From JASGKO01 sp049840595 (GTDB lineage Bacteria > Verrucomicrobiota > Verrucomicrobiia > Chthoniobacterales > Chthoniobacteraceae), in contig JASGKO010000038.1 in assembly GCA_049840595.1 (NCBI GenBank), positions 148,163-212,162 on the forward strand: DNA of 64,000 nt, written 5' to 3'. Shown piece by piece: positions 38,422 through 46,187 of the stretch. Both the position numbers and the translations under genes were made by a program. Below the pieces are notes generated by a model, which was not told the DNA's origin, made no database searches, and saw nothing but the letters and a program-made list of their open reading frames with translations. Each line of letters opens with the position of its first letter. The first letter of the stretch is position 1.

Positions 38422-39591
38422 ATGGTAGAAGAGCTTTCGTATGTGCTTGTCACACCCTACTCGATTCGCAAGTCCCGCACCGGCGGGATCGTCTCGAGGC
38501 TGATCTCGCGCACTGGTCTGGACCTGGTGAGCGCCCGGATGTTCGCCCCGTCCAAGGAACTGGTGGAGGAGTATGCCAGGACCATCGTGACTGATCCCGA
38601 TCCCAAGCACCGGGCCACCCAGGAACTGATCGGCCAATACGTGCTCAAAAATTTCCAGCCCGACGGCTCGGGCTACCGTCCCCGCGTGCTGCTGCTCGTT
38701 TTCCGCGGCACCGATGCGGTGGCAAAGATTCGCAACACCGTCGGCCACATCGTCAACGAACGGACCAGCGGTGAAACGATCCGCGATACCTTTGGCGACT
38801 ACCTGACCAACGAGCAGGGCGAAGCCACCTACTTCGAACCCGCCGTCCTCGCCCCGCCGGATGCCGCCTCGGCCGAAGTCGGCCTCAAGCTGCTGGCCCG
38901 TTACTCGGACCGCGACGGCGGCCTGCTGGAGGACACCATCCCCTTCCCCGCCGGCGCGAATGTCGAGAAGACCCTCGTGCTCATCAAGCCCGACAACTTC
39001 CGCTTCCCGAACGCCCGCCCCGGCGGCGTGATCGACCTTTTCTCCCGCACCGGCCTCTACATCATCGGCTTCAAGGTGCATCGCATGAGCGTCGCACAAG
39101 CCGAGCAATTCTATGGCCCGGTGCTCGCGGTGTTGCAAAACCTGCTCAAGGAACGCAGCGGCATCCAGGCGAAGCTCGCGCTGGAAAAGGAGCTCGGCTA
39201 CAAGCTCGGCGACGACGTGCAGCACCAGCTCGGAGAATTGCTCGGGCCGATCGCCGGCCGCGAGAACTGGGAGTGCATCGTGCAATTCATGGCCGGACTC
39301 AAGCCCAGCGCCTGCCGCCCCGGGGATCACGACAAGCCCGGCACCGAGAAGTGCATCGCGCTCGTTTACCAGGGCGTCGATGCCGTGCGCAAAATCCGCG
39401 AGGTTCTCGGACCGACCGATCCCTCGAAGGCACCTCCCGGCTCGATCCGCCGCGAATTCGGCCAGACCATCATGGTCAACGCCGCGCATGCCTCCGACTC
39501 GCCCGACAATGCGAAGCGCGAGATGGGCATCGTCCAGATCACGGAAAACAATTTCAAATCCCTCGTCGAAGAATACTACGGCAACCTCTAA
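38422..39591 (+). CDS. Tandem nucleoside-diphosphate-kinase-like protein, first domain degenerate
   Basis: A protein of 389 residues with two NDK-fold halves. The first (about 1-150: YVLVTPYSIRKSRTGGIVSR, FRGTDAVAKIRNTVG) has no histidine where the phospho-acceptor should be. The second (about 185-385: KTLVLIKPDNF, GGVIDLFSRTGLYIIGFKVH, YQGVDAVRKIREVLGPTDPS, NAAHASDSP) keeps the catalytic His in the usual N-x-x-H-x-S-D-S setting. It has an insertion of about 60 residues between the two parts of the fold. NDK transfers the terminal phosphate among NTPs. Normal bacterial NDK is about 140 residues, so this is a fused form with a probable structural first half. It is followed 12 bases later by the aminotransferase gene. 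Confidence 0.83.
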   Translation: MVEELSYVLVTPYSIRKSRTGGIVSRLISRTGLDLVSARMFAPSKELVEEYARTIVTDPDPKHRATQELIGQYVLKNFQPDGSGYRPRVLLLVFRGTDAVAKIRNTVGHIVNERTSGETIRDTFGDYLTNEQGEATYFEPAVLAPPDAASAEVGLKLLARYSDRDGGLLEDTIPFPAGANVEKTLVLIKPDNFRFPNARPGGVIDLFSRTGLYIIGFKVHRMSVAQAEQFYGPVLAVLQNLLKERSGIQAKLALEKELGYKLGDDVQHQLGELLGPIAGRENWECIVQFMAGLKPSACRPGDHDKPGTEKCIALVYQGVDAVRKIREVLGPTDPSKAPPGSIRREFGQTIMVNAAHASDSPDNAKREMGIVQITENNFKSLVEEYYGNL

Positions 39592-39603
39592 ACCCACACC
39601 TAT

Positions 39604-40767
39604 ATGCAAATAGCGAACCGCGCAGCCATTCTCACCCCTTCCCTCACCCTGTCCATCGACAGCAAAGCCAAGGCGATGAAAGCCGAGGGCATTGATATTT
39701 GCAGCTTCGGCGCGGGCGAACCCGATTTCGATACGCCCGAGCACATCAAGGCGGCCGCGATGGCCTCGCTCGATGGCGGCTTCACCAAATACACGCCCAG
39801 CTCCGGCATTCCCGAGCTGCGCCAGGCCATTGCCGAGAAATTCCTCAAGGACAACGGCCTCGAATACAAGGCCAGCCAGATCATCGTGAGCAACGGCGCC
39901 AAGCACTCCTGCTATAACGCCATCCTCGCCATCTGCGAGCCCGGCGACGAAGTGATCATCCCCGCCCCGTCCTGGCTGAGCTACCCCGAAATGGTGCGCC
40001 TCGCCGGAGCGGAACCCGTGTTCGTGCAGACCAGCGAAGAAAACAACTGGAAGATGACCGCCGATGAATTCCAGAACGCGATGACCCCGCGCACCAAGAT
40101 GGTCATCCTCAACACGCCCGGCAACCCGACCGGCTCGGTTTACACCCGCGAAGAACTCGAGAAGCTGGCCGAAGTCGCGCTCGACGAAGAGATCATCATC
40201 CTCTCCGACGAAATCTACGAAAAGCTCGTCTATGATGATGTGAAGCACGTGAGCATCGCCTCCCTCTCGAAGGAAGTGTACGACCTCACGATCACCATCA
40301 ACGGCTTCAGCAAGGCTTACTCGATGACCGGATGGCGCCTCGGCTATCTCGCGGCTCCCGAGTCGATCGCCAAGGCGATTGACTCGATCCAGAGCCACAG
40401 CACTTCGAACCCCTGCTCCTTCGCACAACAGGGCGGCCTCGCCGCGCTCAAGGGCGACCAGCAGCCGGTGGAAGACATGCGCGCCGAGTTCGACATGCGC
40501 CGTCAGTACATGTTCGACCGCCTCACCAAGGTTCCCGGCGTGACCGCCGTGAAGCCCGAGGGCGCGTTCTACGTGCTGGCCAACATCAGCCGCCTCTCGC
40601 TCACCTCGCAGAACTTCGCCAACCGCCTGCTCAGCAAGGCGAACGTGGCGGTGGTTCCCGGCGTGGCCTTTGGCGACGACCGCACGATCCGCTTCAGCTA
40701 CGCGACCAGCCTCGACATCATCAAGAAAGGCATGGATCGCTTTGAAGAATTCTGCCGCACGCTGTAA
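39604..40767 (+). CDS. Aspartate-type aminotransferase (class I, PLP-dependent)
   Basis: A protein of 387 residues, the usual length. The hallmarks are GAGEPDFDTPEHIKAAA, NGAKHSCYNAI, LNTPGNPTGSVY, ILSDEIYEKLVYDD, the PLP-lysine segment NGFSKAYSMTGWRLGY and the substrate-binding Arg in TIRFSYATS. It matches the bacterial AspB / Ib subgroup of aspartate aminotransferases, exchanging amino groups between aspartate and 2-oxoglutarate; prephenate use is possible in this subgroup. It sits 12 bases after the NDK-like gene and ends in a strong terminator, so the two probably form one transcript. Confidence 0.93.
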   Translation: MQIANRAAILTPSLTLSIDSKAKAMKAEGIDICSFGAGEPDFDTPEHIKAAAMASLDGGFTKYTPSSGIPELRQAIAEKFLKDNGLEYKASQIIVSNGAKHSCYNAILAICEPGDEVIIPAPSWLSYPEMVRLAGAEPVFVQTSEENNWKMTADEFQNAMTPRTKMVILNTPGNPTGSVYTREELEKLAEVALDEEIIILSDEIYEKLVYDDVKHVSIASLSKEVYDLTITINGFSKAYSMTGWRLGYLAAPESIAKAIDSIQSHSTSNPCSFAQQGGLAALKGDQQPVEDMRAEFDMRRQYMFDRLTKVPGVTAVKPEGAFYVLANISRLSLTSQNFANRLLSKANVAVVPGVAFGDDRTIRFSYATSLDIIKKGMDRFEEFCRTL

Positions 40768-40794
40768 GCGCTTCGGAGAGTCTGTTTTTGAAAA

Positions 40795-40823
40795 ACGCGC
40801 CGGAGAAATCCGGCGCGTTTTTT
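40795..40823 (+). terminator. Rho-independent terminator after the aminotransferase gene
   Basis: ACGCGCCGGA (40795-40804) and TCCGGCGCGT (40809-40818) form a 10-bp stem with a GAAA tetraloop, followed by TTTTTT. Confidence 0.95.
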
Positions 40824-40902
40824 GTTCATTAATGTTGAAGGCAAAAGTAAATCACCAAAGCCCTCGCCTTGATCGAAAAACTTCGGTAGGAAGCGGCTCG
40901 TT

Positions 40903-41280
40903 ATGCAATGGGTGAGCTTTCTCTATGAACTAAATCTGCCGATCTACCTGGGTGGCAACTTAGCTATTCTGGTTGCCGTACTGCTGGCTTTTCAAAAGAC
41001 AAAACGGACTCCTTTTCTCATTATCTCGGTATCCGCTGCTCTTGGAATGGTGGATCCCATTTTAGGCCATCTGCGGACGCTGCTGAAATTGCATGGCCCT
41101 TCCTTCGAGGTTCTCTACTGCATCCAAAGCATTGGCAGCGTGATTGATCTGGTCTGCGCCACGGTCGGCACCATCGTTTTAACCCGTCAATATGTAGCCA
41201 TGCTCCAGCCGCCAAAGTTGGAAATTCTGGCTCGGCCAAGCCTACCGCTCACCACCGATCAGCCCAGTCCGCAGCTCTGA
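40903..41280 (+). CDS. Small membrane protein of unknown function
   Basis: A protein of 125 residues with about three hydrophobic helices (roughly 12-32, 38-55 and 72-95) and a polar, proline-rich C-terminal tail. I do not recognise the family. The reading frame has a plausible purine-rich ribosome-binding site (GGAAG about 10 bases upstream) and lies downstream of a terminator, so it has its own promoter. Base composition is lower in GC than the neighbours, which together with the next small membrane gene could mark acquired DNA or simply a fast-evolving gene. Confidence 0.6.
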   Translation: MQWVSFLYELNLPIYLGGNLAILVAVLLAFQKTKRTPFLIISVSAALGMVDPILGHLRTLLKLHGPSFEVLYCIQSIGSVIDLVCATVGTIVLTRQYVAMLQPPKLEILARPSLPLTTDQPSPQL

Positions 41281-41493
41281 CGGTTTCCATTAAGACGGTC
41301 AACGTCGTGAAAGAATGCATTCAAGCCGACGGTATAGGAACCCTGCATCAGATTCATCATCCAGCTCCCTCTATACCAGCTCTCGTTTTTAATGCACTCG
41401 AAGTGCTAAATGATCGTCCTCGATCAGCAACCCGCTCCTCGCAGGAGTTTTTATTTTTTCCTGCCGTAAAAGCAGGTATGATCGCTGCGGCTT

Positions 41494-41790
41494 ATGATGA
41501 GATTATTGAGATGGATTTCGCGGCGATGGTGGATTGGTTTTAAAATCCAATGCTTTATTTTACTCACCGTCCTTTTTCCTCTGGCGGTTGCAGATCGAAT
41601 CGAAGAGACGTTTTCCTTCCATCCTCATGCTCCTTTTTGGGCGGATTTATTGGTAAGCCTGATTGCGTTGCTCTCCCCGCTCTGGACGTATGAAGTAGTT
41701 AGCGCCTGCATAAATAATCATAACGGGAATTTTCCGATCCAGAAGCTGATCCTGGAGATGAATCAGGAAAACCAAAGCGCAAGGTCGTAA
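41494..41790 (+). CDS. Small membrane protein of unknown function
   Basis: A protein of 98 residues. A basic N-terminus (MMRLLRWISRRWW) is followed by two hydrophobic helices (about 17-34 and 48-70), then a polar tail. I do not recognise the family. An in-frame stop lies just upstream of ATGATG at 41494, so the start is there or three bases later. The 213 bases before it hold no clear gene, promoter or terminator. It converges with the tatD-like gene. Confidence 0.5.
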   Translation: MMRLLRWISRRWWIGFKIQCFILLTVLFPLAVADRIEETFSFHPHAPFWADLLVSLIALLSPLWTYEVVSACINNHNGNFPIQKLILEMNQENQSARS

Positions 41791-41822
41791 CGTTTCTCTC
41801 GCTCCCGCCTCCGGAAGCGCCC

Positions 41823-42644
41823 TCAGCTTGCCACCCCGGGAACAGGAGAGAAAAGACGATGGTAGTTGTTCTCGATTTGCGCAGCGAGGACTTCAATCGG
41901 TTGTTGTAGCAGCGCGGCAAGGGACTGGATCGTGATCAACAGATTCGCGGGATGATTCACCGGCGTTTTTCCTTCGACCTCGGGGAGCTGGTATTCTCGA
42001 CGTTCTTCAGGGAGCGGCATGGCGGGGGCGTCGGTCTCGACGAGGAGGCGGTCGAGGGGGACGTGGGTGAAAGCTTCGCGCTGGCGGGCTTTGCGTTCGT
42101 GGAGGAAGTAGCCGGAGAAGGAGAAATCGGCGCCGAGCTTGACGAAATCGGGGATCATTTCGGCGGGGCCTCCGTAGGCGTGGAGGAGGAAGCCGCACGC
42201 AGGGAGCGGCACGGAATGGAGAATTTCGGCAAGTACGCCCCAGGCCTGGAGGCAGTGGATGGTGACGGGCAGATTGCGTTCGGCGGCGATGGCGAGTTGC
42301 TCGCGGAAGACGGCTTGCTGGTCGGCGAAGTCGTAGGGCTCCTTCCACCGGTCGAGGCCGATCTCGCCGATGGCGCAGGAACCGGCGGCGATTTGCTGGA
42401 GCAGCTTTTCCCGCCAGTCGGGCGTGCGGTCGGCGATAAACCAGGGGTGCAGGCCGTAGCTGGGGATGATCCACGGATGGGCGGCGGCGAGACGGGCGAC
42501 AGCGGGCCAGTCGTTCTCGCAGGTGCCATTGACGACGGCACCGCGGACATTGATTTTCTCCAGCGCGGCGAAGATTTCCGCGTGATGCGGGACGAGCCAT
42601 TCATCCTGCAGATGGCAGTGAGCATCGTAGAGGGATGGTCCCAT
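41823..42644 (-). CDS. TatD-family metal-dependent deoxyribonuclease
   Basis: A protein of 273 residues with the amidohydrolase/TIM-barrel pattern of TatD. Metal ligands are visible at YDAHCHL near the N-terminus, GEIGLDRW (about 95), TIHCLQAW (about 130), HAYGG (about 155) and VETDAPAMPLP (about 210). TatD enzymes are Mg-dependent 3'-5' exonucleases with roles in DNA repair and quality control. The ATG at 42644 is preferred because DAHCH then sits near residue 7. It lies 10 bases after the sufE-like gene in the same direction, so the two are co-transcribed. Confidence 0.88.
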   Translation of the reverse strand: MGPSLYDAHCHLQDEWLVPHHAEIFAALEKINVRGAVVNGTCENDWPAVARLAAAHPWIIPSYGLHPWFIADRTPDWREKLLQQIAAGSCAIGEIGLDRWKEPYDFADQQAVFREQLAIAAERNLPVTIHCLQAWGVLAEILHSVPLPACGFLLHAYGGPAEMIPDFVKLGADFSFSGYFLHERKARQREAFTHVPLDRLLVETDAPAMPLPEERREYQLPEVEGKTPVNHPANLLITIQSLAALLQQPIEVLAAQIENNYHRLFSPVPGVAS

Positions 42645-42654
42645 ACATCGAGAT

Positions 42655-43068
42655 TTAGCCGACCAGGGCGACCGCATACTCGCGAATCGTGGTGCGAACG
42701 CTGGCGAGGCCATTCAGTCGCGTGGGAGAAAGGGATTGGGCAATGCCAAGGGCTTCCAGCAGTTGCGGCTCGTGCGCGGCGACGGCAGGGGCCAGTTCTC
42801 CATCATAAAGCTCGGCAAGCAGCATGACGAGGCTGCGGACCAGCGGAGACTCCGCATCTGCCGTAAACCTGCAATGCGCCCCGTCGTAGGAGCAGCGGAG
42901 CCACACGGCGGAGACGCAGCCGGGAACGCGACCGACGGCGGCGCGCTCCGCTTCGTCGAGACGCGGGGCTTTCTGATAGCGGGTGGTGATCGCGTTGAGG
43001 CGTTCGTGGGAATCGGGGATGATCATCCAGCGGTCAACCATCCGGCGTTCCTTTTCGGCAATGCTCAT
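42655..43068 (-). CDS. sufE: SufE-family sulfur acceptor
   Basis: A protein of 137 residues. The conserved cysteine is in VPGCVSAVWLRC (about 50), followed by FTADAESPLVRSLVMLLAEL and the C-terminal LNGLASVRTTIRE characteristic of SufE/CsdE. The protein takes persulfide sulfur from the SufS cysteine desulfurase for iron-sulfur cluster assembly. No other suf gene is nearby. The ATG at 43068 is chosen; an in-frame start at 43104 would run into the repeat R3. It is followed 10 bases later by tatD. Confidence 0.9.
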   Translation of the reverse strand: MSIAEKERRMVDRWMIIPDSHERLNAITTRYQKAPRLDEAERAAVGRVPGCVSAVWLRCSYDGAHCRFTADAESPLVRSLVMLLAELYDGELAPAVAAHEPQLLEALGIAQSLSPTRLNGLASVRTTIREYAVALVG

Positions 43069-43076
43069 ACGGGGAA

Positions 43077-43148
43077 ATTTACCGCCAAGACACCAAGTCG
43101 CCAAGCGGGGAGAAATTTAACCGCAGCGGACGCGGCGAGCGCGGCGGA
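43077..43148. repeat. Degenerate intergenic repeat R3, running into the protease gene's 3' end
   Basis: ACCGCCAAGACACCAAGTCG then CCAAG, followed by AACCGCAGCGGACGCGGCGA and GCGCGGCGG. The second half is nearly identical to R1 (32194-32222). The stop codon and last eleven residues of the 43117-44868 protease are encoded inside it. Confidence 0.65.
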
Positions 43149-44868
43149 AGAAGGCAACGGTAATCGTGACGATGAAAATGAAACCAACCGAGGGCTCGGG
43201 TGCGGCAACGGGTTGCACGTTCCAAGCGATGCCGTAGGTGGTGGAGTGCGGGGAGTTGCCGAGATTATAAACCTGGTTTTCCCAAATGACGCGGATGAGG
43301 TAGTCGCCGGAATCGGGCAACAGAAAGCTAAGGTGCTGCGAGGTGGTGATCGGGGCGTCGGACTCGGCAATGAGGGTCTGGGCCGAGCCGCCGGTGAGCC
43401 AGATTTGCAGGGCGAGATCGTCGAGCGCGACATCGGAGGCCACGCCGGTGGAGAGATTGAGCTGCCGGTCGGCGAACCAGGTGACGGTGACGGTCATGGT
43501 TTCGCCCGCGGTGAGGGCGTCGGAGATCTGGTAATCATTCGGCGTACCTTCGGCGACCCGTCCGAGGTCCCAGCCACGCGAAAGGACGCTACCGCCACCC
43601 AACCCGGGAACCCCGGCGGTGGTATTGAGGCCGAGGGTTTGAAAACCGGGAATCGTATCGCCGAGATAAATGCCGTAGGTGTTGTCGAGATTGATGATCC
43701 CAGCCCCGGTGGCGTAATCAAGCGCCTGGGTAGTTTCGATGACGCCGTTTACGAGGGCCTGGCCATTGTTCCATCCCACCGGCTTGGTCGCGCCGGTCAT
43801 GAGCGCGGCCTTGATCACCCGGGCGTCCTCCATCTCGGTGTTGCCGAAGGTCTTCGCCGCATCGACCATCAGCGCGGCCGCACCAGCTACGATCGGGGCG
43901 GCAAAGCTGGTCCCCGCCATGCCCGTGGCGTAATAAAGACCGGAACCGCCGGTGCCATCCGTGCCCGAGGTATGCCCGCCGGAGAGACCGCCATAATAGG
44001 CGAGGGTCAAATCATCGCCCGGAGCCGCGATATCCACCACGGCGCGAATCTTCGGAATGGTGACCCCGGTTTGTGGATTATAGAAATCATTCGGCCCTTC
44101 ACTGGAAAAACTGGCCACCGAACCGTAGGCCGGGTTCGTATTATCACTGGTCAACGCCGCCACGGTGATGCCGTTGAAGCCTGCACCGGGGCTGACCACC
44201 GTATTGGCATCCGGCCCGGAATTTCCGGCCGCAAAGACGCCGACGATGTTATTCTGCGCCAGCAGGGCATCGATCGTCACTGTCTCGGCGTTGGAGCCGG
44301 TCGGGTCGGAAAAGCCCCAACTGCTGTTGATCACATCAGCATGCTTCCCATTGACCCCGATCGCCATCGGCGCAGTGTAGCCGTAAAGAAAGCTGCTGTC
44401 GGAAATCTCGAAACTGCCGCTGAAATCGGAGCCCGATTCCGGGTCCCAAGTGGTGGCAATCGCGCTGGACCACAGGGTAGCGCCGGGAGCGATCCCGTCT
44501 TGATAGGTATAGAGGCCATTCCCTGCAATCACCTGCCCCACCATCGTCGCATGCCAGTCGAACTGGCCGGTTTCGCCCACCGGGGCATTGGGATCGTAGA
44601 AGTATTGGGAAACGCCAGTCAGTGTTTCGTGCCCATTCCACACCCAGCCGGCTTCAATATTGGCCACAATGGCCCCGCTGCCATCGTAACCCTGGTTGTA
44701 AAAAGCATCGGCCCCGATGAACTGGTTGATGTAGAGGCCATTGAAAGGATTCGGACCGGAATTACTCCCGACCAGCGCACTTGCAGGGTGGGCCATTCCC
44801 ATGGCCAGAGCCAGCACAGCCAGACGGCAGTGCAGTCGAAAACGGAAAGCGGGGGGCAGGCAAAACAT
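43117..44868 (-). CDS. Secreted subtilisin-like (S8) serine protease with PEP-CTERM-like end
   Basis: A protein of 583 residues: signal peptide (about 1-32, ending HPASA), then an S8 peptidase domain (about 50-400). The nucleophile serine is in GMAGTSFAAPIVAGAAAL, the histidine in QFDWHATMVGQVIAG, and the oxyanion-hole Asn in FAAGNSGPD. The place of the catalytic Asp reads IVANIEAGW, that is Glu instead of Asp. A beta-sandwich domain follows (about 430-550), then APEPSVGF, a hydrophobic helix and the basic tail RRARRVRCG, a PEP-CTERM-type sorting signal. The start at 44868 gives a proper signal peptide; a longer in-frame start at 45243 would overlap the divergent osmC gene. It is probably a surface or processed protease. 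Confidence 0.85.
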   Translation of the reverse strand: MFCLPPAFRFRLHCRLAVLALAMGMAHPASALVGSNSGPNPFNGLYINQFIGADAFYNQGYDGSGAIVANIEAGWVWNGHETLTGVSQYFYDPNAPVGETGQFDWHATMVGQVIAGNGLYTYQDGIAPGATLWSSAIATTWDPESGSDFSGSFEISDSSFLYGYTAPMAIGVNGKHADVINSSWGFSDPTGSNAETVTIDALLAQNNIVGVFAAGNSGPDANTVVSPGAGFNGITVAALTSDNTNPAYGSVASFSSEGPNDFYNPQTGVTIPKIRAVVDIAAPGDDLTLAYYGGLSGGHTSGTDGTGGSGLYYATGMAGTSFAAPIVAGAAALMVDAAKTFGNTEMEDARVIKAALMTGATKPVGWNNGQALVNGVIETTQALDYATGAGIINLDNTYGIYLGDTIPGFQTLGLNTTAGVPGLGGGSVLSRGWDLGRVAEGTPNDYQISDALTAGETMTVTVTWFADRQLNLSTGVASDVALDDLALQIWLTGGSAQTLIAESDAPITTSQHLSFLLPDSGDYLIRVIWENQVYNLGNSPHSTTYGIAWNVQPVAAPEPSVGFIFIVTITVAFFRRARRVRCG

Positions 44869-44979
44869 CCGCACTAGCGTAGCAGGGGTGACACCGTTTG
44901 CGACTTTCCTTTGTGAAAAGCGTGCGACACGGCAAAAAAAGCGCCCAATTTTGGAAGGGGAACGTATTATTCGCACCCT

Positions 44980-45408
44980 ATGAAAATCAAACATACCGCA
45001 TCCGCAATCTGGAATGGCAGCCTCAAAGAAGGTGCCGGCACGATGTCCACCGGCTCCGGCGCGTTGGTGAACAAGCCCTACTCTTTCCGCACCCGCTTCG
45101 AGGGGGAACAGGGCACGAATCCCGAAGAATTGATCGGCGCTTCCCACGCGGGCTGTTTCTCCATGGCGTTTTCCATGATCCTCGGCCTGGCTGGTTTTAC
45201 CGCCGACAAGATCGAAACCAAGGCAACCGTAACCCTGGAGCAAGTGGATGGCGGTTTTGCCGTCACCTCCAGCGATTTGGAAATGACGGCGAGCATTCCC
45301 GGCATCGATGATGCGACTTTTCAGGACCTGGCGACCAAGGCCAAGGAAGGCTGCCCCATCTCGAAGCTGCTGAACGCCAAAATCACGCTCACGGCCACGC
45401 TGGCTTAA
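44980..45408 (+). CDS. OsmC-family peroxiredoxin
   Basis: A protein of 142 residues, the normal size for OsmC. The two redox cysteines are in ASHAGCFSMAFS (about 57) and EGCPISKLL (about 125), and the N-terminal KEGAGTMSTGSG is typical. OsmC proteins reduce organic hydroperoxides in the cytoplasm with thiol donors. It is divergent from the protease gene (111 bases between starts) and converges with the ArsR-type regulator. Confidence 0.93.
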   Translation: MKIKHTASAIWNGSLKEGAGTMSTGSGALVNKPYSFRTRFEGEQGTNPEELIGASHAGCFSMAFSMILGLAGFTADKIETKATVTLEQVDGGFAVTSSDLEMTASIPGIDDATFQDLATKAKEGCPISKLLNAKITLTATLA

Positions 45409-45420
45409 CTAGCGATTTAT

Positions 45421-45864
45421 TTATAAAATTAGGTATCCCTCATTGGCAATTCGCACCCGGCAGAAACCGTAGTCCAGGATACCGGGCTCCGGGCGATTTT
45501 CTGCCGGGATTTGGAAGAGCACCATCCGCCGATCATCACCAGTCGTCGAGGCAATCACCCCGGCCTCACGCAGAATGCGGAGGTGCTTGCTCACTCCATC
45601 GAAATCGCGATGGAGCGCGGAAGCGACTTCGGTGGCGGACATGGGACGTCCGCTCGCCAGCATCTGGATAATCGGCCAGCGTACTTTACCACCCAGCGCG
45701 GCAAAGAAATCGACCGCATTCACGGTCGCTCCCGCCACCACCTCGGGCCACGGGGAAACTACAGTTTTCACAAAGGGGGACTCATCCACAGGAAGAACAT
45801 CCGGCAGGTGCGCCCACTCGACAAGGCAAAAGTCGGAAGAAAACAGCGGAAAGTAGTTGCGCAC
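45421..45864 (-). CDS. ArsR-family winged-helix transcriptional regulator
   Basis: A protein of about 147 residues. Residues 50-125 form a winged helix of the ArsR type (FFAALGGKVRWPIIQMLASG, MSATEVASALHRDFDGVSKHLRILREAGVIAS). The protein lacks an obvious metal-binding cysteine motif, so it may sense something other than metal. The start is GTG at 45864; an in-frame stop lies directly upstream, and no ATG gives a better start. The 323 bases before it are AT-rich and hold several repeated 22-bp dyads (46025-46126) that could be its own operators. Confidence 0.8.
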   Translation of the reverse strand: MRNYFPLFSSDFCLVEWAHLPDVLPVDESPFVKTVVSPWPEVVAGATVNAVDFFAALGGKVRWPIIQMLASGRPMSATEVASALHRDFDGVSKHLRILREAGVIASTTGDDRRMVLFQIPAENRPEPGILDYGFCRVRIANEGYLIL

Positions 45865-46024
45865 TCGTTATTCACAGAGAAAAAAAGCGGATAACTGACA
45901 GCAAGGTCATTCTCAGTACAACAAAACATCACATTCATCTGCAAATGAATGTATTGCGATTAAATATACTTATAAAAAGTAATATAAGTTCAGCAATTTC
46001 TGCCTGTGAATAAGATTGAATTAC

Positions 46025-46126
46025 TATCCGCCATTTTTAGCGGATATTTCCAGAGATCAAATGTCCGATATTTTTAGCGGATATGTAGAGTGACGAAAAT
46101 TTGATCTCGGACGAAAATATCGGACA
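46025..46126. promoter_or_regulatory. Cluster of three 22-bp dyads upstream of the ArsR-type gene
   Basis: Motif 1 (46025-46046) has arms TATCCGC and GCGGATA around CATTTTTA. Motif 2 (46062-46083) is TGTCCGATATTTTTAGCGG then ATA. Motif 3, on the other strand (46105-46126), starts TGTCCGATATTTT. A further pair, GAGATCAAAT (46053-46062) and ATTTGATCTC (46099-46108), crosses the motif 2/3 pair. The region is AT-rich and noncoding. It is probably a regulatory region; the regulator is unproven. Confidence 0.5.
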
Positions 46127-46187
46127 ACTTACTGAAATGCCCTGTAACCGCTTTTGTGCGAAAAATCCGACACCCAACCTTGCCCGG

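Noticed and set aside
41307..41543. Open frame of 78 residues before the small membrane gene
   Set aside because: No signal of coding bias, no similarity I recognise, and it overlaps the better membrane-protein frame at 41494.
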